NCBI GenBank assembly: GCA_004124535.1
Contig: SCKQ01000022.1
Span: 1 to 36,604, forward strand
Direction of reading: 5' to 3'
Source: Fidelibacterota bacterium
GTDB lineage: Bacteria; Marinisomatota; Marinisomatia; Marinisomatales; TCS55
DNA: 36,604 bases
Shown: in pieces, positions 17,006 to 25,688 of the stretch
Position numbering within the stretch: position 1 is the stretch's first letter
Layout: every line of letters begins with the position of its first letter
Program-made: the position numbers and the translations under genes
Notes under the pieces: model-generated
The model's input: only the letters and a program-made list of their open reading frames with translations
Told to the model about the DNA's origin: nothing
Database searches by the model: none

Positions 17006-17752
17006 TTATTTTCCTATCCTGGTATTCAGGATATGTTCAATTAGTTTATCTTCACCAAATTCTGGATTATAATTGGACTTTAGATTATGACCAAATAAGC
17101 GGGCAGTAAGCTGCCAGAATCCTGCGATAAAAAACCCTCTGAAATCTTTTAAAATCTGGTGCGAAGTAAAATTTGTTTCCCTGTCAACCAGTCTGATAAG
17201 TATGCGGCCCTGGTTTTTCGTAAGCCTGCGTACCTGTTTCCCGTAAGTTGCAATTAATTGATCCTCAATGGCTGTGAATACTTTTTTCTTTTCCCTTCTG
17301 CGTTTGAAAAAGGATAGTTCGGCGATACTATCCATCACTGCTGAATATTCTTGGAGCAGCCTACCAACCAAAACAGCGTAGGGGTAGACCCTAATAACAT
17401 CGCGTTCAAGCTTATTATAGCGCTTCCTTTCTTTTTTTGATTTAAAACTGATAACACTTACACCTTTGATTGGCACATTAGTTGCCTGCAAATAAAGCGT
17501 GTCAGGCAAATCTTTTTTCGTGATCTTGATTGTTTCATAACCAATGTGGGATATTGTTATTTCATCTTTGATTGGGAATTCCTGAAGATTGCAAATACCA
17601 TTTGTATCGGTTGTTGTGCCATGATTTGCTGAATAGATATTTACACCTGTCAGTGGAGATTTGGTCTGCAGATCTTGTATAACCAGACGTTGGGGGAAGG
17701 TTGCGGTCGGTATCAACAGCAGTAATAGAAAATGGTTGTTTACCATGTCCAT
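17006..17752 (-). CDS. DUF4294 protein with carboxypeptidase-regulatory-like domain
   Basis: The 248 residues begin with a signal peptide (hydrophobic stretch near 8-18). A carboxypeptidase D regulatory-like beta-sandwich follows at about 22-95 (LVIQDLQTKSPLTGVNIYSA, TTDTNGICNL, ISHIGYETIKI), of the type found on exported Bacteroidota proteins. A DUF4294 domain occupies about 105-240: RYNKLERDVIRVYPYA, LTKNQGRILIRLVDRETN and FWQLTARLFGHNLKSNYNPE. The function of DUF4294 is not known to me. A second ATG two codons later would serve equally well. The gene is followed, convergently, by the exported protein gene at 16434. Confidence 0.85.
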   Translation of the reverse strand: MDMVNNHFLLLLLIPTATFPQRLVIQDLQTKSPLTGVNIYSANHGTTTDTNGICNLQEFPIKDEITISHIGYETIKITKKDLPDTLYLQATNVPIKGVSVISFKSKKERKRYNKLERDVIRVYPYAVLVGRLLQEYSAVMDSIAELSFFKRRREKKKVFTAIEDQLIATYGKQVRRLTKNQGRILIRLVDRETNFTSHQILKDFRGFFIAGFWQLTARLFGHNLKSNYNPEFGEDKLIEHILNTRIGK

Positions 17753-17844
17753 ACCTGGCAGATCGGATATTTATTATGTTTTAATAATTCAGAGTGCGGT
17801 TTATAATCCATGCTGCCGTAAAATTAAGAAATAATTGAGGAGTG

Positions 17845-18498
17845 TTATGCTCTGAAAGTTCTGTAATGGCCTTCTACTCCATCAAAAATATTTTTTATTT
17901 CCTGGGCATCTTTTTCGAAAGAATTTGACACATTTCTGGTACGGTGTATCTTAAACTGTCTGTTTTTATAATCAAACACTACCGGTACATAGGGTACATT
18001 TAAATTTTTTGCCAAGTAATAGAAACCACTTCTGAAATGTTCTACATACTCAATGCCTCCTTCTGGGGCAAGGAGTAATAGGAAGCTGTCTAATTCTTTC
18101 AATATGGCTGTAGCGCTTTCAATCATACCTTTGTTTTCTTCGCGATGAACCGGTATGCCACCAAGGCGTATAAGCATATATTTTTAGAACCAACCCAACG
18201 GCCAGGGAATACCCAGTCGATCCAGGTCTTTTGAAAAGGTAATAGGACTAGGCAACCGGGAAAACACCCATTTTGCGCCAAAAAAGTTCACCCGTAAATC
18301 AAGGGCCAGGACAGCAAGCAAACCAAACCAAGCATCTCTGTAGGCTGTGTGTGGCGCACCAATGAGGATCATTTTTTTCCTGTTTGGTATTTCGCCAACA
18401 ATACTCCAATTATGTTTATTGAGTAGAAACCTGGCCATGGGGCCCAGTATTTTTCGCTTTTTTACGGGGATCTTATCAGGTATTTCCGGCAATTGCAT
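17845..18498 (-). pseudogene. PlsC-like acyltransferase interrupted by an in-frame TAA
   Basis: Two reading frames in the same frame together make one acyltransferase of the 1-acylglycerol-3-phosphate acyltransferase type. The first part (104 residues, 18184-18498) holds the HX4D catalytic motif, APHTAYRD with H50 and D55. The second part (from 18180 down) holds RLGGIPVHR, LLAPEGG (the EGxR-like motif) and FRSGFYYLAKNLNVPYVPV. Between them lies a single TAA (18184-18186) in ...PLGWF-stop-KYMLIRLGG.... No base is inserted or lost. One substitution (for example from TTA, Leu, or AAA, Lys) would restore a 217-residue protein of normal size. It may be a recent nonsense mutation, a sequencing error or a read-through site. 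An internal ATG at 18177 could start the second half, but that half lacks the catalytic histidine. Confidence 0.8.
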
Positions 18499-18628
18499 TC
18501 TTCCACTTTTTCACTAAATATATAAAAAGCAATATGATCACATTTCATGTAATTTGAAATACCAAAAGTGAAACCACTTACCGCTAAATCTAATTCAACC
18601 TTATCCCTCAATAAATAATGGATCGAAA

Positions 18629-19102
18629 ATGCAAAGAATCTTATTCATTTTAGTTTTATCTCTATTAATTGGTTATCAGAATAACAGCCCTCATCAAGCT
18701 GTAGAAGACGTCTTAAATAATCTGCATTTATATGCTGCGGAGGCCAAGGGACAAGAATATTTTGATCTGTTTGCCGCGGATGCGATCTTTTTCGGTACAG
18801 ATATTGGTGAACGCTGGGAAAAGAATGCGTTTCAAGAATATGGTCTAGCCCGCTTTGAAACTGGCAAAGGCTGGACCTACCATATGACGGAAAGAAATAT
18901 ATACTTCTCTGATGATGACCAGACCTGTTGGTTTGATGAATTAGTAAGGAACGATAAATATGGTCAGCTGAGAGGTACTGGTGTGTTGAAATTGGTGGAT
19001 CAAGATTGGAAAATAGTGCAGTATAATCTTGTATTGCCCATACCGAATGATCTACTGCCCAAATATGCGCAGGAAATCAAGGAATTCTACAAGGAAGAAT
19101 AA
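18629..19102 (+). CDS. Exported NTF2-like (SnoaL/DUF4440-type) protein
   Basis: The 157 residues start with a hydrophobic signal (MQRILFILVLSLLIGYQ) and continue as an NTF2-like cone: HQAVEDVLNNLHLYAAEAKGQEYFDLFAADAIFFGTDIGERW, a central YFSDDDQTCWFDELV and a final GTGVLKLVDQDWKIVQYNLVLPIPN strand pair. This fold serves many small-molecule binding and enzymatic roles, and no specific one can be assigned. No lipobox cysteine is present, so it is probably periplasmic. It appears to be a single gene. The 98-base stretch after it is AT-rich with no obvious terminator. Confidence 0.82.
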   Translation: MQRILFILVLSLLIGYQNNSPHQAVEDVLNNLHLYAAEAKGQEYFDLFAADAIFFGTDIGERWEKNAFQEYGLARFETGKGWTYHMTERNIYFSDDDQTCWFDELVRNDKYGQLRGTGVLKLVDQDWKIVQYNLVLPIPNDLLPKYAQEIKEFYKEE

Positions 19103-19200
19103 AATGTGTTACTGTAGGTGCAGTCATTGATGTATAATAATAAAATATAGGCATTATCCATTCCTTATTTTTTATATCGTTATTTTATAATTTCATGTAA

Positions 19201-20451
19201 TTGTTATTTACTACTGTGCCCATAAATAACCTGATATTATTTTTGCTGAGAAGAATCAAAAAACGTTGCAAGCAATACATAGTGATCAGTATAGTGGTTG
19301 TGTTGGTGGGTTCCTGTGATGATGACCCTTCCGCCCTGGAAAACTGTGGAATTAACACACAATATGTTATTACTTATGATGACACAGTTAATACAGCAGG
19401 TTATGATATTATACATGCAGAAAATTGTACCTATGTCATTTCTGGAAAAAACTCTAATAAAGCGTGGCTAATAAAAGTTGATGAATTGGGTAATGAATTG
19501 TGGAACCAAGTATATAGCGATTTATCGGGCCTGAGTAGGGGTAATGCCGTAAACCATACATCTGATGGTGGATTGATCATTGGAGGCGGTATAAATGTTT
19601 TCAAAACAGATCCAAATGGCGAAATGGAATGGAATTATAAACTACCATATTCTAATAAGCACTATGTAGAAGACGTGATTGAGACGGTTGCAGGTGACTA
19701 TATTGTCGTGGGAGGTGTAGGTGGAGATCCTGGTACAGGAGGGCATGCTCAGAAAGGACAAGCCTATATCCTTCGCATGTCAGAAGGAGGCGACATCCAA
19801 TGGGTGAAGCGGTATGGGATTGCAAATTCTCCTATGGATAATTTTTGGGGGGTTGTTCAGGCAGATGATGGTGGATTTGTATTGGCAGGCAATAAACTGC
19901 ATGATCGTAATTTTGAATTTTATGACCATTTCTGGGTAGTGAAAACAGATGCTAGTGGAAATATGGAATGGTCTCATGAATTAGGTGGTAATTACTGGGA
20001 CGAAGCCCAGGATATTGTAAAACTTTCTGATGATAGTTATGTGATTGCTGGAAAAAAATCATTATCACAAACGAACCTGAATCTCTGGATAATGCGTATT
20101 TCTGCTTCCGGTACTATTCTATGGCAGTCAAACCACGGAAATAATAATTATGATGCAGGCATGTCACTGACAGTTACAGAAAATGAAGATGTTGTTGTGG
20201 CTGCTGGCTATACCCGTAGCAGTTCAGGGGCTCCTTTTAAATACAGAGTTTGGGGTGTGGATGTAAATAGTGGCCAAATATTATGGAATAAAAAACATGG
20301 CGGGAATCAGGATGACAGGGCGTATGGGGTAGTTGAAGCTTACGATGGTGGATTTGTAGTTGTCGGTTCTACGGATTCATTTGGTGAAGGATATACCAAA
20401 CTCTGGATGGTAAAAACAGATTCTGAAGGAAATACTGTCGATTATCCATAG
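19201..20451 (+). CDS. Lipoprotein with seven beta-propeller-like repeats
   Basis: The protein of up to 416 residues has a basic N-terminus, a hydrophobic helix and a lipobox-like VGSC followed by DDD, so it is probably a surface or periplasmic lipoprotein. The mature part shows seven repeats of about 50 residues, each with an aromatic/DGG-x-[VI]xxGG core (SDGGLIIGG, DDGGFVLAG, SDDSYVIAG, YDGGFVVVG and others), preceded by a W-x-[VI]-KTD-x-x-G-x-x-x-W strand. This suggests a seven-bladed propeller. A close relative lies at 34171. The start is uncertain: the TTG at 19201, a GTG at 19216 or a TTG at 19243 all give a usable signal, and none has a good ribosome-binding site. Ligand unknown. Confidence 0.8.
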   Translation: MLFTTVPINNLILFLLRRIKKRCKQYIVISIVVVLVGSCDDDPSALENCGINTQYVITYDDTVNTAGYDIIHAENCTYVISGKNSNKAWLIKVDELGNELWNQVYSDLSGLSRGNAVNHTSDGGLIIGGGINVFKTDPNGEMEWNYKLPYSNKHYVEDVIETVAGDYIVVGGVGGDPGTGGHAQKGQAYILRMSEGGDIQWVKRYGIANSPMDNFWGVVQADDGGFVLAGNKLHDRNFEFYDHFWVVKTDASGNMEWSHELGGNYWDEAQDIVKLSDDSYVIAGKKSLSQTNLNLWIMRISASGTILWQSNHGNNNYDAGMSLTVTENEDVVVAAGYTRSSSGAPFKYRVWGVDVNSGQILWNKKHGGNQDDRAYGVVEAYDGGFVVVGSTDSFGEGYTKLWMVKTDSEGNTVDYP

Positions 20452-20467
20452 AATTTTATGAATTCAA

Positions 20468-21028
20468 ATGTCTGATAATTTTCAAATCAAAATAAGCAAG
20501 AAGGTTGTTTTTGATTCCAGATGGTTAGATCCAGGAGATCCATTATGCATTAAATATAAAGGGAAGATGGTACGCAACCCTGACCCTCCTGAATATTTTA
20601 TTGATACATTGCCCCAGGGTTTCGTTGTTAGAGGTTTTGCTGAAATGGGATTCAATGGTATTGTTTCCTGGTTACAAAGGGTTTTTAATAATGATATAAT
20701 CATTCCCGTGCAAATGAGTGAAATATTGTATAAAGCAAAAGCGGATACACTAGCCAAATTATATAAAATGGAATGGCCAGACGCGGCCGGAAATGGACTG
20801 CGCTGTCTAATTCTGGATATCTGGGCAGAAGGGATTATTGCAGCTACAAAAGGAACAAATACCATTGTACTCCAGGATTGGGACTACTTTATTAATCGGG
20901 AATTTTACGATACCTTCAAGGAAAAATATTTCAGTACTAAAGGGCTTGATGAATGGGAGCTGTTTAAAGCTGTGAAACGCTGGTATAAACAAATAAATGA
21001 ACTAACCCAGGATTCGGTCCTAGATTAG
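20468..21028 (+). CDS. Conserved cytoplasmic protein of unknown function
   Basis: This 186-residue protein has no signal peptide or membrane helix. It contains two mixed alpha/beta segments: FQIKISKKVVFDSRWLDPGD at the start, WPDAAGNGLRCLILDIWAEGIIAATKGTNTIVLQDWDYF in the middle, and a helical, lysine-rich C-terminus. I recognise no motif or family. It lies 16 bases after the propeller lipoprotein gene and may share its transcript. Confidence 0.6.
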   Translation: MSDNFQIKISKKVVFDSRWLDPGDPLCIKYKGKMVRNPDPPEYFIDTLPQGFVVRGFAEMGFNGIVSWLQRVFNNDIIIPVQMSEILYKAKADTLAKLYKMEWPDAAGNGLRCLILDIWAEGIIAATKGTNTIVLQDWDYFINREFYDTFKEKYFSTKGLDEWELFKAVKRWYKQINELTQDSVLD

Positions 21029-21083
21029 TATTTTAGTGTCAGTATTAATTCACATCCTTTAGATTTTTAAATAGGAGGTTACA

Positions 21084-21341
21084 ATGAGAGAATACATCAT
21101 GGGTATAATCACCGGCGCATCGTTAATGGTATGTGCCTTTGTTTTCATGGGACAAACGCCCGTTGAAAAGGAAAATGATTTTGAATATATTGGTACCTAC
21201 GGCAGTTCCAATGCAATGATGGTGCTAAATCGCAAAACAGGTGTAATGCTTACGCGGTTTGTATCGGATATGCCGAATGACAATAATGCTTTCCATGAAA
21301 TTGATTGGGCCAATCAAAGTGAAAGATGGGTTGCTAAATAG
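21084..21341 (+). CDS. Small membrane-anchored protein of unknown function
   Basis: The 85 residues start with one membrane helix (MREYIMGIITGASLMVCAFVFMG) and continue as a short exported domain (DFEYIGTYGSSNAMMVLNRKTGVMLTRFV) that looks like a small beta-hairpin module. A strong AGGAGG ribosome-binding site about seven bases upstream supports this ATG. No family is recognised. It lies between the unknown cytoplasmic protein and the MORN_2 protein. Confidence 0.7.
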   Translation: MREYIMGIITGASLMVCAFVFMGQTPVEKENDFEYIGTYGSSNAMMVLNRKTGVMLTRFVSDMPNDNNAFHEIDWANQSERWVAK

Positions 21342-21387
21342 TTCAATCTAATCGTTAAGCAGTTATCGATTTTACCGGAAATATATC

Positions 21388-21966
21388 ATGAAGCATTTTA
21401 GACTCGCTGGTTATTTATTTTTTATTGCCTTAATTAGTGCCCAGTCGGCAGTGAGAATCAATAATCTTCAAAAAAGGGATGGTTTAAACTACCAGCCGCG
21501 AGACAGCAATCCTTATACTGGCAGAATTATTGATGTAAACGAGAATGGTGATATCAGTTTAGAAGGAAAATTTGCTCGTGGTAAGAGAAATGGTATCTGG
21601 ACGACCTGGTATGGTAACGGTCAAAAGGAGCATGAAGGTAATTATAAAAACGGATTAAAAAGTGGTTTATGGAAAAGCTGGTACGAAAGTGGGCAGGCCT
21701 GGAAAGAAGGGTATTATTTTACTGGTAAAAAGGAGGGGAGCTGGTTGTATTGGCATTGGAATGGTGAAAAACTAGAAGTAGAAACTTATCGGAACGGCAT
21801 TATTCATGGGCCCTGGAAAAAATGGTATGCAAATGGCCAGGAAAAGATCGTGGGATCGTACAAAGATATCACGCAGTATGATGTGTCAAGAAAATATGGT
21901 AAATGGATCTATTATCTAAATGATTCGGGTACTTCGAGAATCGCCAAATATTACGGCAATGATTGA
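21388..21966 (+). CDS. Exported MORN_2 repeat (YwqK-like) protein
   Basis: The 192 residues start with a signal peptide (about 1-20). From about residue 50 they carry four or five MORN_2 repeats of roughly 23 residues with the pattern G-x-x-x-x-G-x-x-[DN]-G-x-[WI]-x-x-W-Y-x-x-G-Q: GKRNGIWTTWYGNGQ, GLKSGLWKSWYESGQ, GKKEGSWLYWHWNGE and GIIHGPWKKWYANGQ. Such repeats are often labelled YwqK-type antitoxin, but in exported proteins of this lineage no toxin partner is expected, and none is visible beside the gene. Likely periplasmic. Role unknown. Confidence 0.88.
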   Translation: MKHFRLAGYLFFIALISAQSAVRINNLQKRDGLNYQPRDSNPYTGRIIDVNENGDISLEGKFARGKRNGIWTTWYGNGQKEHEGNYKNGLKSGLWKSWYESGQAWKEGYYFTGKKEGSWLYWHWNGEKLEVETYRNGIIHGPWKKWYANGQEKIVGSYKDITQYDVSRKYGKWIYYLNDSGTSRIAKYYGND

Positions 21967-22018
21967 AAGCGATTCAGACATCATTTTGCGATAACTTATT
22001 GCTGCTGGTTAAATCATC

Positions 22019-24133
22019 TTGACCACTAATTTGGTAACGTTCAAGCCGCCCAGACCAATATTAGTTTGGGATGGGGAATGCAATTTCTGCCGATTGTGCG
22101 CCGAGCGCTTCGATTCTCACAGAGAAAATAAGGTAGACTTAATTCCTTATCAGTCGCTGCACCAAAAATGGCCCCAGGCTCCAGCAGAAGATTATGCTTC
22201 AGCGGTTTACCTTTTTACGCCAGCGGGAAAGTCTTATCGTGCTGCCGCTGCTATATATCGATTTTATGCGGAGTATCCATGGCGGGGTTGGGCCTACTGG
22301 GCTTATAAACGATTTCTTTGGTTTGCTGCTCTGTCAGAATGGGGGTATCGATTTGTAGCCAATAACAGGAAGACCTTTGCGCGATTGGCGCGCATTTTCT
22401 GGGGTAAGAGTCTTGTGTTATCTACTTACCGTACTAGCGCCTGGCTTTATGGCCGGATTTTAGGTATTACCATTATGATAGCTTTCATTTCCCTGTGGGT
22501 GCAATCAGCAGGTTTGTTCGGTCCGGAAGGTATCGTTCCCTATAGCGAAAATCTTGATCAAGCACGTTTGAACAGTGTAAACGGATCAATGGCAGCATCG
22601 CATTTGCTGGAAAAACCTACCTGGTTGTGGTTTTTTCCGGAGACCACCGGTATGGCGGCATTATTTATTACTGGTTGTTTATCCGCGTTGTTGCTGATTC
22701 TGGGTGTGTTACCGCCCATCTCAGTGCTGGTGAGTTGGAGTTGTTATCTTTCACTACAAGTGGTTGCCACACCTTTTCTCAATTTTCAATGGGATCTATT
22801 ATTGCTGGAAACTATGTTGCTCTCATTATTTTATTTACCCTGGAAGTTGCGTGCGAAGTATACTGACTCTACTGAGCCCAATAGCATCGGACGATGGCTG
22901 TTATGGCTGTTACTGTTCAAGTTAATTTTCGAATCTGGTGTCGTAAAATTCACCTATTTTGGATCAGGAGACGCAAATACCTGGCTGGATCTAACCGCAT
23001 TGAATTATCACTACTGGACCCAGCCAATACCATCGTGGATCAGCTGGTATTTTCATTGGTTGCCCCAATGGTTCCACAAATTAGCACTACTCATTACCTA
23101 TGCTGTTGAACTGATTCTGCCCTTTTTTATTTTCCTGCCCCGCCGGTTTAAAAACATCGCCGGAGCCGGACTCATATTTTTACAGGTGATGATTATCATA
23201 ACCGGAAACTACGGTTTCTTTAATTTGCTAACGGTGCTGCTATGCTTGTCATTGCTAGATGACCAGACTGTCCCTGCATCCATAAGGATGTTTTTTGTAC
23301 CAAAAAATAATGAAAACTACCGCATTGGTCTGCCCAGGCGTTTGCAATCTGCTGTGGGTGCGCTGGTACTGTTCATGTTTGTTTGGACGGGTTGCTATTA
23401 CCTGCGCCTAGACCTGCGCGGTAACCGATCAAGCATTACAGGCGCAAGTATTTCCCCTTCAGGTGTGACCCGCTCCATGATACGTTCTGCACGATATTCA
23501 CGGTCTATGAATTCCTACGGTCTTTTTCGGGTTATGACCACCACGCGTCCGGAAATCATCATAGCGCATAGTTCCGATGGAGAAAATTGGACACCTTATC
23601 ATTTTCAGTACAAACCAGTTGCTTTGCAAATGCCACCGAGATTCTTTTTCCCGCACATGCCGCGGCTGGACTGGCAAATGTGGTTTGAAGCACTGTATAT
23701 CGAGCGAATAATGGATGCACAATTTTCTCTTTCAATGTATAAACGCTTTCTTGAGGTTATGACCAGGGGCGATATGAAATTGGGTGAATTGCGCTTGGAC
23801 CAGTTTTTAACCGCGCCGGAACTGCAAAACCTAAATACTATGGAGATTGGAGAAAGACAGCAGCTTTTAGATAATATTCAAATGCACATTACCAGTTATC
23901 TGGACCATAGCTATTGGTTTGCCCGGTTTTTACGAGCCTTGCGCCAGGGGAATACAAAAGTGCAAAGCCTTCTGGAACAGGACAGCCAATTATCAGAAAA
24001 GCCAAAATATATGCGCCTTACATTTTATTATTACAATTTTTCTGATCCGCAGGAGAAAAGGAAAGGATTTTGGTGGGTACGTGAACCGCTGGAAAAATTC
24101 ACACTGAATATTGCTTTTACCGTTGCTGAATGA
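22019..24133 (+). CDS. DCC-domain / lipase maturation factor fusion protein
   Basis: This 704-residue protein joins two modules. Residues 13-115 are a DCC-type thiol-disulfide oxidoreductase domain (DUF393) with the signature D18-G-E-C21-N-F-C24. From about residue 145 it is a polytopic membrane protein like lipase maturation factor 1: GRILGITIMIAFISLWVQSAGLFGPEGIVP, several tryptophan-rich helices, and LLLLETMLLSLFYLPW and KFTYFGSGDANTW. A soluble C-terminal part of about 250 residues follows (ARYSRSMNSYGLFRVMTTTRPE, RFFFPHMPRLDWQMW), ending YNFSDPQEKRKGFWWVRE. Eukaryotic LMF1 helps fold secreted lipases. The bacterial clients are unknown. The start is TTG with little ribosome-binding-site support. 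Confidence 0.88.
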   Translation: MTTNLVTFKPPRPILVWDGECNFCRLCAERFDSHRENKVDLIPYQSLHQKWPQAPAEDYASAVYLFTPAGKSYRAAAAIYRFYAEYPWRGWAYWAYKRFLWFAALSEWGYRFVANNRKTFARLARIFWGKSLVLSTYRTSAWLYGRILGITIMIAFISLWVQSAGLFGPEGIVPYSENLDQARLNSVNGSMAASHLLEKPTWLWFFPETTGMAALFITGCLSALLLILGVLPPISVLVSWSCYLSLQVVATPFLNFQWDLLLLETMLLSLFYLPWKLRAKYTDSTEPNSIGRWLLWLLLFKLIFESGVVKFTYFGSGDANTWLDLTALNYHYWTQPIPSWISWYFHWLPQWFHKLALLITYAVELILPFFIFLPRRFKNIAGAGLIFLQVMIIITGNYGFFNLLTVLLCLSLLDDQTVPASIRMFFVPKNNENYRIGLPRRLQSAVGALVLFMFVWTGCYYLRLDLRGNRSSITGASISPSGVTRSMIRSARYSRSMNSYGLFRVMTTTRPEIIIAHSSDGENWTPYHFQYKPVALQMPPRFFFPHMPRLDWQMWFEALYIERIMDAQFSLSMYKRFLEVMTRGDMKLGELRLDQFLTAPELQNLNTMEIGERQQLLDNIQMHITSYLDHSYWFARFLRALRQGNTKVQSLLEQDSQLSEKPKYMRLTFYYYNFSDPQEKRKGFWWVREPLEKFTLNIAFTVAE

Positions 24134-24208
24134 AGTAGTGTATGATACCATGGAACCGTTATTTATCTACTACTCCAATTTTTCCAAAATTAAGCCTAGA
24201 TTTATCTG

Positions 24209-24781
24209 GTGCTGACATTCGATAGAAAACACTTACCGATCATTGCTCTATTAATTATTACCGCGTCCGCTATCCTTACCGCGGAAGAACCGCCAGCGGT
24301 ACAACCGACCCTGCCGGATGGAATTTTTCTGACATTCAATTTTGGTGATCACTTGCTTGCGGTAAATAAGAAAAGAGATCAGTTAATTGACAATGGTCAA
24401 TTAAGCTGGTATCGCTATCCCGGGTTTAGCTACACGCAACCCAATTACTGGTATTTTGTTAATGGCAGTAAAGAACCCTTTGCGGTTCATATGAGCTATG
24501 TGGATTTTGAACTATCAGAAATAAAACTGATCTCTTCCAATAATTATGAAAATACAGAAGCGTTACGGGATATATATGTTCGCAAGTACGGTTTGGACTA
24601 TAATCAGGGAGCGTCGGGTCTTGGTTTTTCTTATACGTGGCTAGTGGATAAACTGAAAGTCACTATCAGCAGACGGAATAAAGGACGAGGTGATTGTGTT
24701 ATTCATTATTCAATAAATCCGCTCCAATTGGAAAATGTAATAGATGATTTTTCTGATACGGATTTAAATTTTAGTATGTGA
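24209..24781 (+). CDS. Exported protein of unknown function
   Basis: The 190 residues begin with a signal peptide (about residues 8-26, cut near AILTAEE). The mature domain has DGIFLTFNFGDHLLAV, a tyrosine/tryptophan-rich section (WYRYPGFSYTQPNYWYFVNG) and a strand-rich C-terminus. I recognise no family. The GTG start at 24209 is the only reasonable one. It lies 75 bases after the DCC/LMF gene. The 135-base stretch after it, 24782-24916, is AT-rich and empty. Confidence 0.6.
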   Translation: MLTFDRKHLPIIALLIITASAILTAEEPPAVQPTLPDGIFLTFNFGDHLLAVNKKRDQLIDNGQLSWYRYPGFSYTQPNYWYFVNGSKEPFAVHMSYVDFELSEIKLISSNNYENTEALRDIYVRKYGLDYNQGASGLGFSYTWLVDKLKVTISRRNKGRGDCVIHYSINPLQLENVIDDFSDTDLNFSM

Positions 24782-24916
24782 TTCAATCCAAGCAAAAAAC
24801 CTATTAATCAATTGATATCAAAAGAACTGAGGAAAAACTACTTGGTCACCCATAAATTCTAATAAAATGATTTTAATTAAAAATCTGCCGTAAAATAACT
24901 TGATGTATTTCCTACC

Positions 24917-25579
24917 ATGAATAAAGCTTCGCCATATGATAGTTTTTATTCCAAGCTCATGGATATGTCGGTTTGGATATACACAAACATTCTGCGCTTT
25001 GGAAAGTACGAAAACGAAAGCATCATTAAGTTTGCCGCTGCCGTTGAAAATAGTAATGTTCTCGACTATGGTTGTAACACTGGCAGGCATGCTTCAAGTG
25101 TAAAGCAGGCCTATGGATATAATGTAATGGGTGCGGATATTAATCCTGCAGCCATATCAGTAGCGCAAAGAAAGGGAATTCCAGCAGAACTGATTACCCC
25201 GAATTTTTTTGAGAAGTACAAATTCTCATTTGATGTCATAATAAATTCACATGTTTTGGAACATATGGACGACCCCAAAGAATTATTAGTAAATATCCGA
25301 GGATTATTAAAGGAAGAGGGTACTTTTGTGATTGCAATACCGCAGGAGAGAATTCGAGGTGACATCAGTCCCTTGCAAATCCTATATTTTCTTAGCAGAC
25401 TGAAATTTGAAAACCCGCACAAGCACAAGTTCTCAAAAGACCAATTATTCACGCTGTTGAAGGAAGCAGGGTTTGTTCCTGAAGAACACATTTTTTGCAA
25501 TTTTATACCACCATTTTTGACCAAGGATAGGATATTCATCACATCCAGAAGTCTCGTTGTAAAATGTACTAAAAACTAG
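24917..25579 (+). CDS. Class I SAM-dependent methyltransferase
   Basis: The 220 residues form a Methyltransf_23/11-type Rossmann methyltransferase. Motif I is VLDYGCNTGRH (48-58), motif II the acidic GADINPAAIS after the second strand, and motif IV FDVIINSHVLEHMDDP, followed by LLKEEGTFVIAIPQE. The substrate cannot be read from the sequence. Small enzymes of this kind often modify quinones, polyketides or surface glycans. It stands alone and is convergent with the aminotransferase gene. The 109-base gap after it has nothing notable. Confidence 0.9.
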   Translation: MNKASPYDSFYSKLMDMSVWIYTNILRFGKYENESIIKFAAAVENSNVLDYGCNTGRHASSVKQAYGYNVMGADINPAAISVAQRKGIPAELITPNFFEKYKFSFDVIINSHVLEHMDDPKELLVNIRGLLKEEGTFVIAIPQERIRGDISPLQILYFLSRLKFENPHKHKFSKDQLFTLLKEAGFVPEEHIFCNFIPPFLTKDRIFITSRSLVVKCTKN

Positions 25580-25688
25580 CCTCACCATTTGCAGTGGACT
25601 TGGTAAATAAAATATCCTATATGTAGTAATCCTATTTTTAGGGAAAAAACTTACTCAATAACCAATTAATTCTACTTGAGGACACTTG

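Noticed and set aside
21388..21966. YwqK-type antitoxin of a toxin-antitoxin pair
   Set aside because: The MORN_2 repeats are clear, but the protein has a signal peptide and there is no toxin-like partner. The antitoxin label is only inherited from family names.
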